DNA of 8,409 bases from an uncultured Oscillospiraceae bacterium (GTDB lineage Bacteria; Bacillota; Clostridia; Oscillospirales; Oscillospiraceae): positions 1-8,409 of the forward strand of contig CAKUHV010000077.1 in the NCBI GenBank assembly GCA_934659445.1, given 5' to 3'. Within the stretch, counting starts at the first letter, position 1. Every line of letters starts with the position of its first letter. A model generated the notes under the pieces. It did not search any database, was not told the DNA's origin, and saw only the letters and a list, made by a program, of their open reading frames with translations. The position numbers and the translations under genes are program-made. Shown one piece after another: positions 1 to 4,997 of this stretch.

Positions 1-29
1 GCCTCGGACGCGGCAAAGAGAATTTTCAT
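1..29 (-). CDS. glgA: N-terminal fragment, probable glycogen synthase (left edge)
   Basis: Only the first ten codons lie in the window. Read on the minus strand, an ATG at 27-29 opens MKILFAASEA (the last codon is incomplete) and the frame continues past position 1. An AGGAGG at about 37-42 sits some seven bases upstream, so this is a credible start. The peptide matches the typical beginning of bacterial ADP-glucose-dependent glycogen synthases (MK-LF-ASEA, which normally continues into the KTGGL nucleotide-sugar site). That site is outside the window, so the product is an inference from ten residues. The gene is co-oriented with the salvage genes to its right but separated by a 342-base structured gap, and it has no obvious functional link to nucleosides. 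Confidence 0.55.
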
Positions 30-52
30 GGAGAAGCCTCCTTTTTGGATAC

Positions 53-76
53 AGCCCCGCGCTTTTGCGCGGGGCT
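53..76. repeat. Perfect 10-bp hairpin upstream of glgA RBS
   Basis: AGCCCCGCGC (53-62), a TTTT loop (63-66), then GCGCGGGGCT (67-76): a perfect 10-bp stem. On the glgA strand it lies roughly 11 bases before the AGGAGG, so in an mRNA it would be a 5'-leader structure. No T-tract follows on either strand, so it is not a canonical terminator. Confidence 0.8.
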
Positions 77-78
77 GA

Positions 79-115
79 GACTGTCGAAAAAGTGGCTTCG
101 CCACTTTTTCGAGTC
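79..115. repeat. Inverted repeat with CGAAAAAG/CTTTTTCG ends
   Basis: CGAAAAAGTGGC (85-96), loop TTC (97-99), GCCACTTTTTCG (100-111): a perfect 12-bp stem. It is extended by GACT (79-82) pairing with AGTC (112-115) around a two-base bulge (GT, 83-84). The same CGAAAAAG/CTTTTTCG words recur at 148-155 and 265-272. The compact form resembles dispersed REP-like intergenic repeats; copy number in the genome cannot be seen from this window. Confidence 0.75.
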
Positions 116-123
116 AGGATGCA

Positions 124-170
124 CGCAGGCCAGCCCTCGATTTCTTGCGAAAAAGTCGGGCTGCCCTGCG
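124..170. repeat. Inverted repeat, 12 bp with one mismatch
   Basis: The arm at 124-136 (CGCAGG-C-CAGCCC) pairs with 158-170 (GGGCTG-C-CCTGCG), leaving a single C/C mismatch at 130/164. The 21-base loop contains a small TTTC/GAAA stem (141-144 with 149-152). It is directly adjacent to the neighbouring inverted repeats. Confidence 0.65.
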
Positions 171-178
171 CGAGAAGT

Positions 179-211
179 GTCATTTCCGACGCGCATGTCA
201 TCGGAAATGAC
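179..211. repeat. Perfect 11-bp inverted repeat (TCATTTCCGA type)
   Basis: GTCATTTCCGA (179-189) pairs perfectly with TCGGAAATGAC (201-211) around an 11-base loop. This is one unit in the stem-loop series; it has no T-tract. Confidence 0.75.
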
Positions 212-225
212 GGATCAAAAATCAA

Positions 226-249
226 TTCCGCCGTCTGCGGACGGCGGAA
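226..249. repeat. Perfect 10-bp GC-rich hairpin
   Basis: TTCCGCCGTC (226-235), tetraloop TGCG, GACGGCGGAA (240-249). The next small stem abuts it at 250. Confidence 0.75.
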
Positions 250-270
250 CTCCCTGCGGGAGGGCTTTTT
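250..270 (+). terminator. Weak terminator-like hairpin, plus direction
   Basis: CTCCC (250-254), loop TGC, GGGAG (258-262), then GGC and five T (266-270). The shape is that of a short rho-independent terminator reading rightwards, but no plus-strand gene precedes it. It may simply be part of the repeat array: CTTTTTCG (265-272) is also the complement of the CGAAAAAG words to its left. Confidence 0.3.
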
Positions 271-284
271 CGGCAAGCTGAGCC

Positions 285-320
285 GGCCGCCCGAATTTCG
301 GGCGGCCAGCTCTTATTTTC
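285..320 (+). terminator. Strong 11-bp hairpin followed by T-rich tail (plus direction)
   Basis: GGCCGCCCGAA (285-295), a single central T, TTCGGGCGGCC (297-307). In the plus direction it is followed by AGCTCTTATTTT, which is moderately T-rich. On the minus strand, where the upstream oxidoreductase gene would need a terminator, the downstream side carries no T-tract. It may end an antisense transcript, or act as a 3'-end stabilising stem for the minus operon 60 bases after its last stop. Confidence 0.45.
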
Positions 321-371
321 CGATTTTCCGATTCCGGTCTCTGATGCCGTTTCCGGCGCGGTCTTCTGCTC

Positions 372-962
372 TCAGTGCAGCATACGGGCCAGCTCCTCCG
401 CCCGCTCCATGGCCCGGCGCAGCTCCCCCGCGCCGTCAAAGCCCTGCACGTCCAGCCCGTCGGCGGCGATGGCGTGGAAGCGGTCAAAGCCGAAGAACTT
501 CTGGATGGCGGCCAGATAGGGCACCCCCTGCTCCCAGTCGTTGCCCTCGCCGTAAATGCCGCCCCGGGTGGTGAGGAACACCAGCTCCGTGCCCCGGCAC
601 AGGCCCTTCAGCCCCTCCGCCGTGCTCTTGAAGGTGATCCCGTCCACCGACACGTTCTCGATGTAGATCTTCAGCAGGGCGGGAAAGCTGAGATCCCAGA
701 AGGGGGCGGCCATGACCACGGCGTCCGCCGCCGCGATCTGGTGGGCGTAGCGGAAGCGGGGGGCATCCAGCTCCCCCCGGGCGGCGGTCTCGTCCCGGCT
801 GGCCAGGGTGTCGGGCATCAGGGGCTGGAGTCCCTCGCGCATCAGGTCCAGCCGGGTCACCTGCCACTCCTGAGGCAGGGCGGCCAGAAATGCCTCTGCC
901 AGCTTCCGGGTGCGGGACTGCTCCCCCCGGATGCAGCAGTCGATATACAGCAGCTGTTTCAT
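372..962 (-). CDS. Flavodoxin-fold NAD(P)H-dependent oxidoreductase (AzoR/quinone reductase-like)
   Basis: 196 residues, the usual size for the Flavodoxin_2 family of cytosolic FMN/FAD-dependent NAD(P)H:quinone or azo oxidoreductases. The start MKQLLYIDCCIRGEQSRT supplies the first strand and the phosphate-binding loop (residues 9-20, Ser16/Thr18). APFWDLSFPALLKIYIENV (86-104) corresponds to the family's flavin-contacting segment (P-x-y/f-N-f-x-x-P-x-x-L-K in AzoR), and TTRGG (131-135) to the second flavin loop (SRGG in AzoR). The ATG overlaps the TGA of the upstream phosphorylase gene as ATGA (959-962), with only a weak AGAGG about ten bases upstream, so translation is probably coupled. It is the last gene of the minus-strand group. 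The true electron acceptor cannot be read from sequence; the salvage context does not explain it. Confidence 0.88.
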   Translation of the reverse strand: MKQLLYIDCCIRGEQSRTRKLAEAFLAALPQEWQVTRLDLMREGLQPLMPDTLASRDETAARGELDAPRFRYAHQIAAADAVVMAAPFWDLSFPALLKIYIENVSVDGITFKSTAEGLKGLCRGTELVFLTTRGGIYGEGNDWEQGVPYLAAIQKFFGFDRFHAIAADGLDVQGFDGAGELRRAMERAEELARMLH

Positions 963-1705
963 CGTTTTTCGTCCTCTTTGGCGGTGCGGTACAGAGCCTC
1001 CAGAGCCACGGCGATCTCCCGCCGCTCGCCCACGGCGCTCATATCCTCGCCCCCGGCATAGTCGGCCACGGCGTCCGCCGTATCCTGCCCGTACAGCACC
1101 ACATTGTTCAGGATCGACGCCGTGCGTACTCCGCGGATGCGGCCCACGGTGAACAGGGCCGCCGTCTCCATGTCGGCGCCCAGGGCTCCAAGGGCCGACC
1201 AGTGGGCGGACTCGGCGTCGTTGGTGTCGATATAGAAGCTCTCGTGGCTGTGGACCACCCCCAGATGATAGGGCCAGCCCTCCTCCCGGGCGGCCTGCAC
1301 GCAGTTCACCAGCAGACCGGTGTCGGGCACGGCGGGATACCGGGCGTCCACATAGGCCTTGGAGGCCCCATCGTCCCGGATGGCCCCGCAGGCGAAGATC
1401 AGGTCGCCGATGGCAATGCCCTTCTGCAGCGCCCCACAGGAGCCGATGCGCACCATGGCGGTGACGCCGATCCTGTGCAACTCCTCGATGGCGATGGCGG
1501 CAGAGCTGCCGCCGATGCCCGTGGAGATGGCCAGCACGGGCACGCCCTTGTAAAGGCCCCGCAGGCTGCGGAACTCCCGGTTATAGGCCAGCTCCTGCAC
1601 ATCCTGCAATTGCAGGGCGATGCGGTCCAGACGGCCGGGATCCCCGGGGAGAATGGCATATTTGACATTTAAGGTGTCGTCCAGTTGGATATGGGGCTGA
1701 AGCAT
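959..1705 (-). CDS. udp: Nucleoside phosphorylase, uridine phosphorylase family
   Basis: 248 residues, close to E. coli Udp (253). The family cleaves the N-glycosidic bond of nucleosides with phosphate to give base and ribose-1-phosphate, in the cytosol as a hexamer. Visible landmarks are GDPGR (21-25, phosphate site), YNREF (41-45, with Arg43 matching the neighbour-subunit Arg48 of Udp), STGIGGSSAAIAIEEL (61-76), VRIGSCGALQ (85-94, Arg86 matching phosphate-binding Arg91) and ADMETAALF (177-185, ribose-binding Met179/Glu180). The stretch that in E. coli Udp carries the uracil-binding Gln166/Arg168 is shorter here (SHESFYIDTNDAESAHW, 153-169) and lacks that pair, so base specificity is open. 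The ribosome binding site AAAGGAGG (1713-1720) overlaps the upstream gene's stop, and the 3' end overlaps the oxidoreductase start by four bases. The symbol reflects family, not proven substrate. Confidence 0.88.
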   Translation of the reverse strand: MLQPHIQLDDTLNVKYAILPGDPGRLDRIALQLQDVQELAYNREFRSLRGLYKGVPVLAISTGIGGSSAAIAIEELHRIGVTAMVRIGSCGALQKGIAIGDLIFACGAIRDDGASKAYVDARYPAVPDTGLLVNCVQAAREEGWPYHLGVVHSHESFYIDTNDAESAHWSALGALGADMETAALFTVGRIRGVRTASILNNVVLYGQDTADAVADYAGGEDMSAVGERREIAVALEALYRTAKEDEKR

Positions 1706-1719
1706 AGAATTTCCTCCTT

Positions 1720-2250
1720 TTAGCGGTTCAATACCTTCACCTGAAGGCCGGCCAGAACGTCCAGCACCTTTTCGTTCAATTCTTTGTCAAAGCTGTCGGT
1801 GAGCCGGGCATCCACCGTCAGCTGGGCGTTGGGGTAGTGCCCCTGGAGCACCGCGGCGTTGCTGACCACGCAGATGTTGGACACCAGACCGCACAGCTCG
1901 ATGCTGTCCGCCCGCTCCGGCAGCTTGTCCAGCACGGCGGGGTCCCCCAGATCCATGCCGAAGGTGCGCTTTTCGATGCCTACGGCGCCTACCTCCGCCA
2001 GGGCTTCAGCGGTCTGGCCGTAGTTCTGCCAGCCCTCGCTGCCCCGGATGCAGTGGGGCACGGGCAGATTCCTGCCCTCCCGGGTGTCCAGATAGTCCTC
2101 GCAGTGGGTGTCCATGGTGTACCACACCCGGCCGGGGCCGTACTCCCGCACCCGGGCGGCGATCCTCTCGTCCAGCTTCTCCGCCCCGGCAAAGCCAAGG
2201 GCCCCGTCTACAAAGTCCTTTTGATAGTCGATGACAAACAGGATGTCCAT
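1720..2250 (-). CDS. Isochorismatase-family cysteine hydrolase, nicotinamidase-like
   Basis: 176 residues. The start is the ATG at 2248-2250, preceded by AAAAGGAG about eight bases away; the frame stays open further upstream, but only through non-coding repeat sequence. The catalytic triad of the superfamily is visible: Asp8 in MDILFVIDYQKDF, Lys94 in GIEKRTFG and Cys127 in CGLVSNICVVSNA. Asp47-x-His49 (MDTHCED) matches the start of the metal-binding DxHxxxH of nicotinamidases, but the second histidine of that motif is missing. PHCIRGSEGW (65-74) matches the P-x-HC-x-x-G-(T/S)-x-G motif of nicotinamidases. The likely reaction is hydrolysis of an amide such as nicotinamide to nicotinate plus ammonia; other small amides are possible. 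It lies between the adenosine deaminase and phosphorylase genes, only 14 bases from the latter, which suggests co-transcription with nucleoside salvage. Confidence 0.87.
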   Translation of the reverse strand: MDILFVIDYQKDFVDGALGFAGAEKLDERIAARVREYGPGRVWYTMDTHCEDYLDTREGRNLPVPHCIRGSEGWQNYGQTAEALAEVGAVGIEKRTFGMDLGDPAVLDKLPERADSIELCGLVSNICVVSNAAVLQGHYPNAQLTVDARLTDSFDKELNEKVLDVLAGLQVKVLNR

Positions 2251-2301
2251 TGTGTGTTCTCCTTTTACTCTGTCTTGCCTTCTCTTTCCCGTCAATATCC
2301 T

Positions 2302-2404
2302 GTCATTGCGAGCCAGTTCACAAACTGGCGCGACAATCCGTTTTCTCAAACTTTGGGGATACGGATTCCCACGGCAGTGACATCGGTCACTGCCTCGGAA
2401 TGAC
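2302..2404. repeat. 103-bp imperfect palindromic (MITE/REP-like) element
   Basis: The ends are inverted: GTCATTGCGAG (2302-2312) against CTCGGAATGAC (2394-2404), ten of eleven positions pairing. Inside are a 7-bp hairpin GCCAGTT/AACTGGC (2312-2318 with 2323-2329), the pair AATCCG/CGGATT (2335-2340 with 2362-2367), and a perfect 9-bp hairpin GGCAGTGAC/GTCACTGCC (2373-2381 with 2386-2394, loop ATCG). Together these can fold into a multi-branched structure in DNA or RNA. The terminal word GTCATTGCGAG is one I recognise from dispersed intergenic repeats in several bacterial groups; that is recall, not a search. It contains no gene and lies between adenosine deaminase and the hydrolase. No clear target-site duplication is seen. 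Confidence 0.75.
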
Positions 2405-2414
2405 GGGTTTTGTT

Positions 2415-3419
2415 TTACTTACTTTCCAGCAGGGCTTTTTTCTTCTCCTGGGGCAGGAAGGCCGCCCGGACAGAATTTTCGCTCATCTTCACCAGATCCT
2501 CCGGGGTAAAGCCCATGTCCTTCAGGCAGTGGTCATACTCGGCCTCCAGATCCACCCCGGCAAAGGTCATGTTGTCCGTGTTGATGGTCACCCTCAGCCC
2601 CATGTCCAGCAGCTTCTTGGCCGGATGCTGCCCATAGGAGGGCTGGGTCATGCACTGAATGTTGCTGGTGGGGCACACCTCGATGGCGACCCCCTCCCGG
2701 ATGGCCCGCCGCACCAGCTCCGGGTCGTCGTAGATGTGGTGGCCGTGGCCGATGCGCTTCGCGCCGAAGTCCATGGCGTCCCGCACGGTATCCGGCCCCT
2801 GACTGTCCCCGGCGTGACAGGTGAAGGGGACGCCCAGCTCCGCCGCCCGGTGGAACAGGGGGGCGAAGTTCTTCAGGGGCACGATGCCCTCGGCCCCCGC
2901 CAGATCAAGGCCCACAACGCCCCGGCCCAGATAGGCCCTTGTCATCTCCACCGTCTCGGCGTTCTCCTTCCAGTTCGCCGTCTCCGGCCCGATGCACATC
3001 ATGCAGCACAGGATGCCCACATCAAAGCCGGGGCAGAGGGCAAGCCCCTGCTCCCGCCCGGCCAGCACCGCCTCCACCGCCCGGGCCTGGGTCAGGCCCT
3101 TCCGGGTGTGCAGTTGGGGGGCAAAGCGGATCTCGGCGTAAGCCAGTCCCTGGGCATACAGGCGGCAGATCAGCTCCTTTGTCACCAGGGCCAGACTGTC
3201 CCCGTCCTGCATCACCGCCACGGGCAGATCGAACATCTTCAGATACTCGTTCACACTGCCGCACAGGGCGCTGCGGCGGATATAGTCCAGATAGCCCTCC
3301 AGCGTCCCACCTGGCACAGGGACCCCCTGCTCCTTCGCCAGCCGGAACAGGATCTCCGGTGGGACGGAGCCGTCCAGATGCAGATGCAGATCCACCTTGG
3401 GAAAATCAGAATGCTTCAT
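2415..3419 (-). CDS. add: Adenosine deaminase family protein (HAGD variant)
   Basis: 334 residues, the usual length of bacterial adenosine deaminases (adenosine or deoxyadenosine to inosine plus ammonia, zinc-dependent TIM barrel, cytosolic). The start is the ATG at 3417-3419 with AAGGAGG six bases upstream; an ATG 14 codons further upstream has no such site. Landmarks are DLHLHLDGS (10-18, zinc ligands His12/His14), CHAGD (201-205, His202 zinc ligand), RIGHGHH (222-228, catalytic His225), EVCPTSN (247-253) and INTDN (279-283, zinc ligand Asp282). Two active-site positions differ from the classical enzyme: the proton-donor Glu of HAGE is Asp205, and the second Asp of the TDD motif is Asn283. 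The TDN form occurs in Firmicute relatives as I recall; HAGD is less usual. Activity on adenosine is probable, but a related aminopurine or modified nucleoside is possible. It is the first gene of the minus group. Confidence 0.88.
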   Translation of the reverse strand: MKHSDFPKVDLHLHLDGSVPPEILFRLAKEQGVPVPGGTLEGYLDYIRRSALCGSVNEYLKMFDLPVAVMQDGDSLALVTKELICRLYAQGLAYAEIRFAPQLHTRKGLTQARAVEAVLAGREQGLALCPGFDVGILCCMMCIGPETANWKENAETVEMTRAYLGRGVVGLDLAGAEGIVPLKNFAPLFHRAAELGVPFTCHAGDSQGPDTVRDAMDFGAKRIGHGHHIYDDPELVRRAIREGVAIEVCPTSNIQCMTQPSYGQHPAKKLLDMGLRVTINTDNMTFAGVDLEAEYDHCLKDMGFTPEDLVKMSENSVRAAFLPQEKKKALLESK

Positions 3420-3479
3420 ACTGTCCTCCTTCCGCGCAGCAGTTGTCGTTCTGCCGCGCACACTTTTCCTTTTATTATA

Positions 3480-3508
3480 AGCATATCCCCCCCGGGGTCC
3501 CCCGTCAA
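3480..3508 (-). promoter_or_regulatory. Probable promoter for the salvage genes
   Basis: On the minus strand TTGACG (3503-3508) is followed after 17 bases by TATGCT (3480-3485). A TATAAT (3474-3479) lies six bases further on, at a spacing (23) too long for this -35 but possibly usable by itself. The spacer holds CCCCGGGG (3490-3497) next to GGGGTCCCC (3494-3502), overlapping palindromes placed where a repressor could act. The -10 choice is uncertain; the presence of a promoter about 60-90 bases before the deaminase start is well supported. Confidence 0.6.
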
Positions 3509-3593
3509 GCAGTTTTTATGACTCAGTCTTTGGCGAAAATGGCAACAACGCCGCCGATATTTTGTAAAAAAGGGATAAAACCGCAAGAACAAA

Positions 3594-3622
3594 TTGACAA
3601 CACCATAGAAAAAGAATACAAT
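3594..3622 (+). promoter_or_regulatory. Strong sigma-A promoter for the transporter operon
   Basis: TTGACA (3594-3599), 17-base spacer, TACAAT (3617-3622): near-perfect consensus with ideal spacing. The bases upstream (about 3558-3593) are A-rich and could serve as an UP element. Transcription should begin near 3628-3630, giving a leader of roughly 63 bases to the GTG at 3692. I see no purine-riboswitch core in that leader. Confidence 0.85.
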
Positions 3623-3628
3623 CGTAAT

Positions 3629-3647
3629 GTTCCGGAACCGTTTTCCG
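3629..3647. promoter_or_regulatory. Palindromes at the transporter transcription start (candidate operator)
   Basis: GTTCCGGAAC (3629-3638) is a perfect 10-bp palindrome overlapping the predicted transcription start, and CGGAA/TTCCG (3633-3637 with 3643-3647) forms a second, overlapping inverted repeat. The position is right for a repressor site controlling nucleoside uptake. No regulator gene lies in the window, so this is inference from placement and symmetry. Confidence 0.35.
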
Positions 3648-3691
3648 CAGGAAGACAGTTTCAGGAAGAAGATTTTTAGGAGGTTACGAAC

Positions 3692-4831
3692 GTGAAAAAG
3701 TTTCTTGCTCTCGCCCTTGCGCTGACCATGTCCCTGACTCTGGTCGCCTGCGGCAAGAAGGAGCCCCCCGCCAGTTCCGGCTCCAACGCCGGCTCCACCA
3801 GCACCACCGATAAGAAGGTCTATAACGTGGCTTACGTTGTCAACGGCAACCTGGGCGACAAGTCCTTCTTCGACTCCGCCGAGGCCGGCCTGCAGACCCT
3901 GAAGGCCGACGGCCGCATCACCCTGCGTACCATCGAGCTGGGCGGCACCGCCGAGGATCAGCCCAAGTGGCTGGAGACCCTGTACGAGGTGTCCGAGTCC
4001 AAGGAGTACGACGTGATCATCTGCGGTACTTATCAGATGCCCGACTACCTGAAGGAAGTCGCCACCAAGTACCCCGAGCAGAAGTACGTCATCTTCGACG
4101 ACAACACCTATGTGGGCGACAACTCCAACGTGCTGAACATCACCTACCGTCAGAACGACATGGGCTACCTGATGGGCATCTTCGCTGCCTATGTCACCAC
4201 CGATACCTCCATCGACAAGATCAATGCTGATCCCGTCATCGGCTTTGTGGGCGGCGTGGACTCCCCCGTTATCAACGACTTCCTGATCGGCTACATCGAG
4301 GGCGCTCAGTCCGTCAAGGCCGACATCAAGGTCGACGTGCGCTACACCAACGACTATGTTGACACCGCCATCGCCAAGGAGTATGGCCTGTCCATGATCA
4401 ACGACAACAAGTGCGACCTGATCTGGGGCGTGGCCGGCAACGCCGGCAACGGCGCCGCCGAGGCCGCTCTGGAGACCGGCAAGGCCTACTTCCTGGGCGT
4501 CGACTCCGACCAGGAGCTGACCTTCGGCGCCGATCTGGCCGCCATCACCCTGACCTCCGGTCTGAAGAACATCGGCAACTCCCTGATCTGGGTCTTTGAC
4601 GAGCTGGATGCCGGCAACGAGCACTGGGGCACCGAGGTGTCTCTGGGTCTGGCCGAGGGCGGTGTCGGCATCGTCACCGACAAGAACTTCGCCACCTATG
4701 CCAGCGATGATTGCAAGGCTGCCATCACCGCCGCTGAGGAGGCCATCAAGGCCGGCACTCTGACCGTGGACTCCGCCGTGGGCGACAAGACCGGCAAGGT
4801 CGCCGAGCTGATCGCCGCTGTCCGTCCCTGA
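3692..4831 (+). CDS. bmpA: BMP-family nucleoside-binding lipoprotein of ABC importer
   Basis: 379 residues, starting at GTG (3692-3694) with AGGAGG (3678-3683) eight bases upstream. The N-terminus is a lipoprotein signal: MKKF, a hydrophobic stretch to residue 18, and lipobox LVAC with Cys20 as the lipidated residue, followed by a Ser/Thr-rich tether (about 21-41). The mature domain shows the BMP/PnrA hallmarks: NGNLGDKSFFDSA (51-63), GFVGGVDSPVINDFLIGY (184-201), IWGVAGNAGNGAAEAA (244-259) and FLGVDSDQ (267-274). Characterised members bind purine or pyrimidine nucleosides outside the membrane and hand them to the permease pair encoded downstream. Codon choice is strikingly uniform (CTG, GGC, AAG, GAC), consistent with high expression. 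Which nucleoside is bound cannot be told by eye. Confidence 0.93.
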   Translation: MKKFLALALALTMSLTLVACGKKEPPASSGSNAGSTSTTDKKVYNVAYVVNGNLGDKSFFDSAEAGLQTLKADGRITLRTIELGGTAEDQPKWLETLYEVSESKEYDVIICGTYQMPDYLKEVATKYPEQKYVIFDDNTYVGDNSNVLNITYRQNDMGYLMGIFAAYVTTDTSIDKINADPVIGFVGGVDSPVINDFLIGYIEGAQSVKADIKVDVRYTNDYVDTAIAKEYGLSMINDNKCDLIWGVAGNAGNGAAEAALETGKAYFLGVDSDQELTFGADLAAITLTSGLKNIGNSLIWVFDELDAGNEHWGTEVSLGLAEGGVGIVTDKNFATYASDDCKAAITAAEEAIKAGTLTVDSAVGDKTGKVAELIAAVRP

Positions 4832-4859
4832 GTGACGCGCTGACAAAGTCATATCCCTG

Positions 4860-4893
4860 ACCGAGGGGGCTGGGTCTCTCCAGCCCCCTCGGT
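4860..4893 (+). terminator. 13-14 bp stem-loop after the binding-protein gene (attenuator)
   Basis: CCGAGGGGGCTGG (4861-4873), loop GTCTCT, CCAGCCCCCTCGG (4880-4892), extended by A4860/T4893. The tail TTCTTGACAG is poor in T, so it is better viewed as a partial terminator or a 3'-end stabiliser of the binding-protein mRNA. It lies 28 bases after that gene's stop and before the ATPase gene, a usual place for a switch that makes more binding protein than membrane components. Confidence 0.75.
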
Positions 4894-4942
4894 TCTTGAC
4901 AGACCCCTTTATCCCATCTTAACGCATCCCCCGCTTTCCCCG

Positions 4943-4997
4943 CACCCTGCTCCGCAGGGTGAAGCCGCTCAAAGACAAGGAGGGCTCCGGGCCCTCC
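4943..4997 (+). repeat. Two further hairpins before the ATPase gene
   Basis: CACCCTGC (4943-4950)/GCAGGGTG (4954-4961), and GGAGGGC (4979-4985)/GCCCTCC (4991-4997). Neither has a T-tract. The second ends 17 bases before the GGGAGG ribosome binding site (5015-5020), so it could influence ATPase translation. A lone TTGACA at 4896-4901 has no good -10 partner. Confidence 0.6.

Larger units (their letters stand above)
30..371. other. 342-bp gene-free region packed with stem-loops
   Basis: No convincing coding frame is present; the short open frames here lack ribosome binding sites and run through inverted repeats. The region holds about seven successive inverted repeats, listed separately. I see no TTGACA/TATAAT-like promoter for glgA on the minus strand, and no hairpin followed by a T-tract on the minus strand that would end the NAD(P)H oxidoreductase transcript. 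The minus-strand operon may therefore read into glgA, with these structures acting as intercistronic elements, or the promoter may be of a form I cannot recognise. Confidence 0.7.

Noticed and set aside
79..307. CRISPR array or integron attC sites as an explanation for the repeated stem-loops
   Set aside because: The units differ in sequence and spacing, there are no regular direct repeats with spacers, and no cas or integrase gene is visible.
65..574. Plus-strand open frame of about 169 codons at the left end
   Set aside because: It crosses several inverted repeats and ends in Pro/Arg-rich shadow sequence of the oxidoreductase gene.
2250..3521. Plus-strand open frame of about 423 codons over the adenosine deaminase gene
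   Set aside because: The translation lacks family motifs and runs through the palindromic element and the deaminase gene, whose minus-strand frame carries all zinc-site motifs.
3629..3691. Purine riboswitch in the transporter leader
   Set aside because: The leader is only about 63 bases and shows no three-way-junction core or the conserved loop sequences of the purine class.
3416..4852. Long antisense open frame (about 478 codons) opposite the binding-protein gene
   Set aside because: Its translation is low-complexity Gly/Val/Leu/Gln-rich, as expected when a gene with GC-rich third positions is read backwards. The plus frame has a lipobox, family motifs and a good ribosome binding site.
4896..4924. 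Internal promoter for the ATPase gene starting at TTGACA 4896-4901
   Set aside because: No acceptable -10 hexamer occurs at 16-18 bases; the candidates match at about half of positions or fewer, and the TTGACA lies on the hairpin tail.
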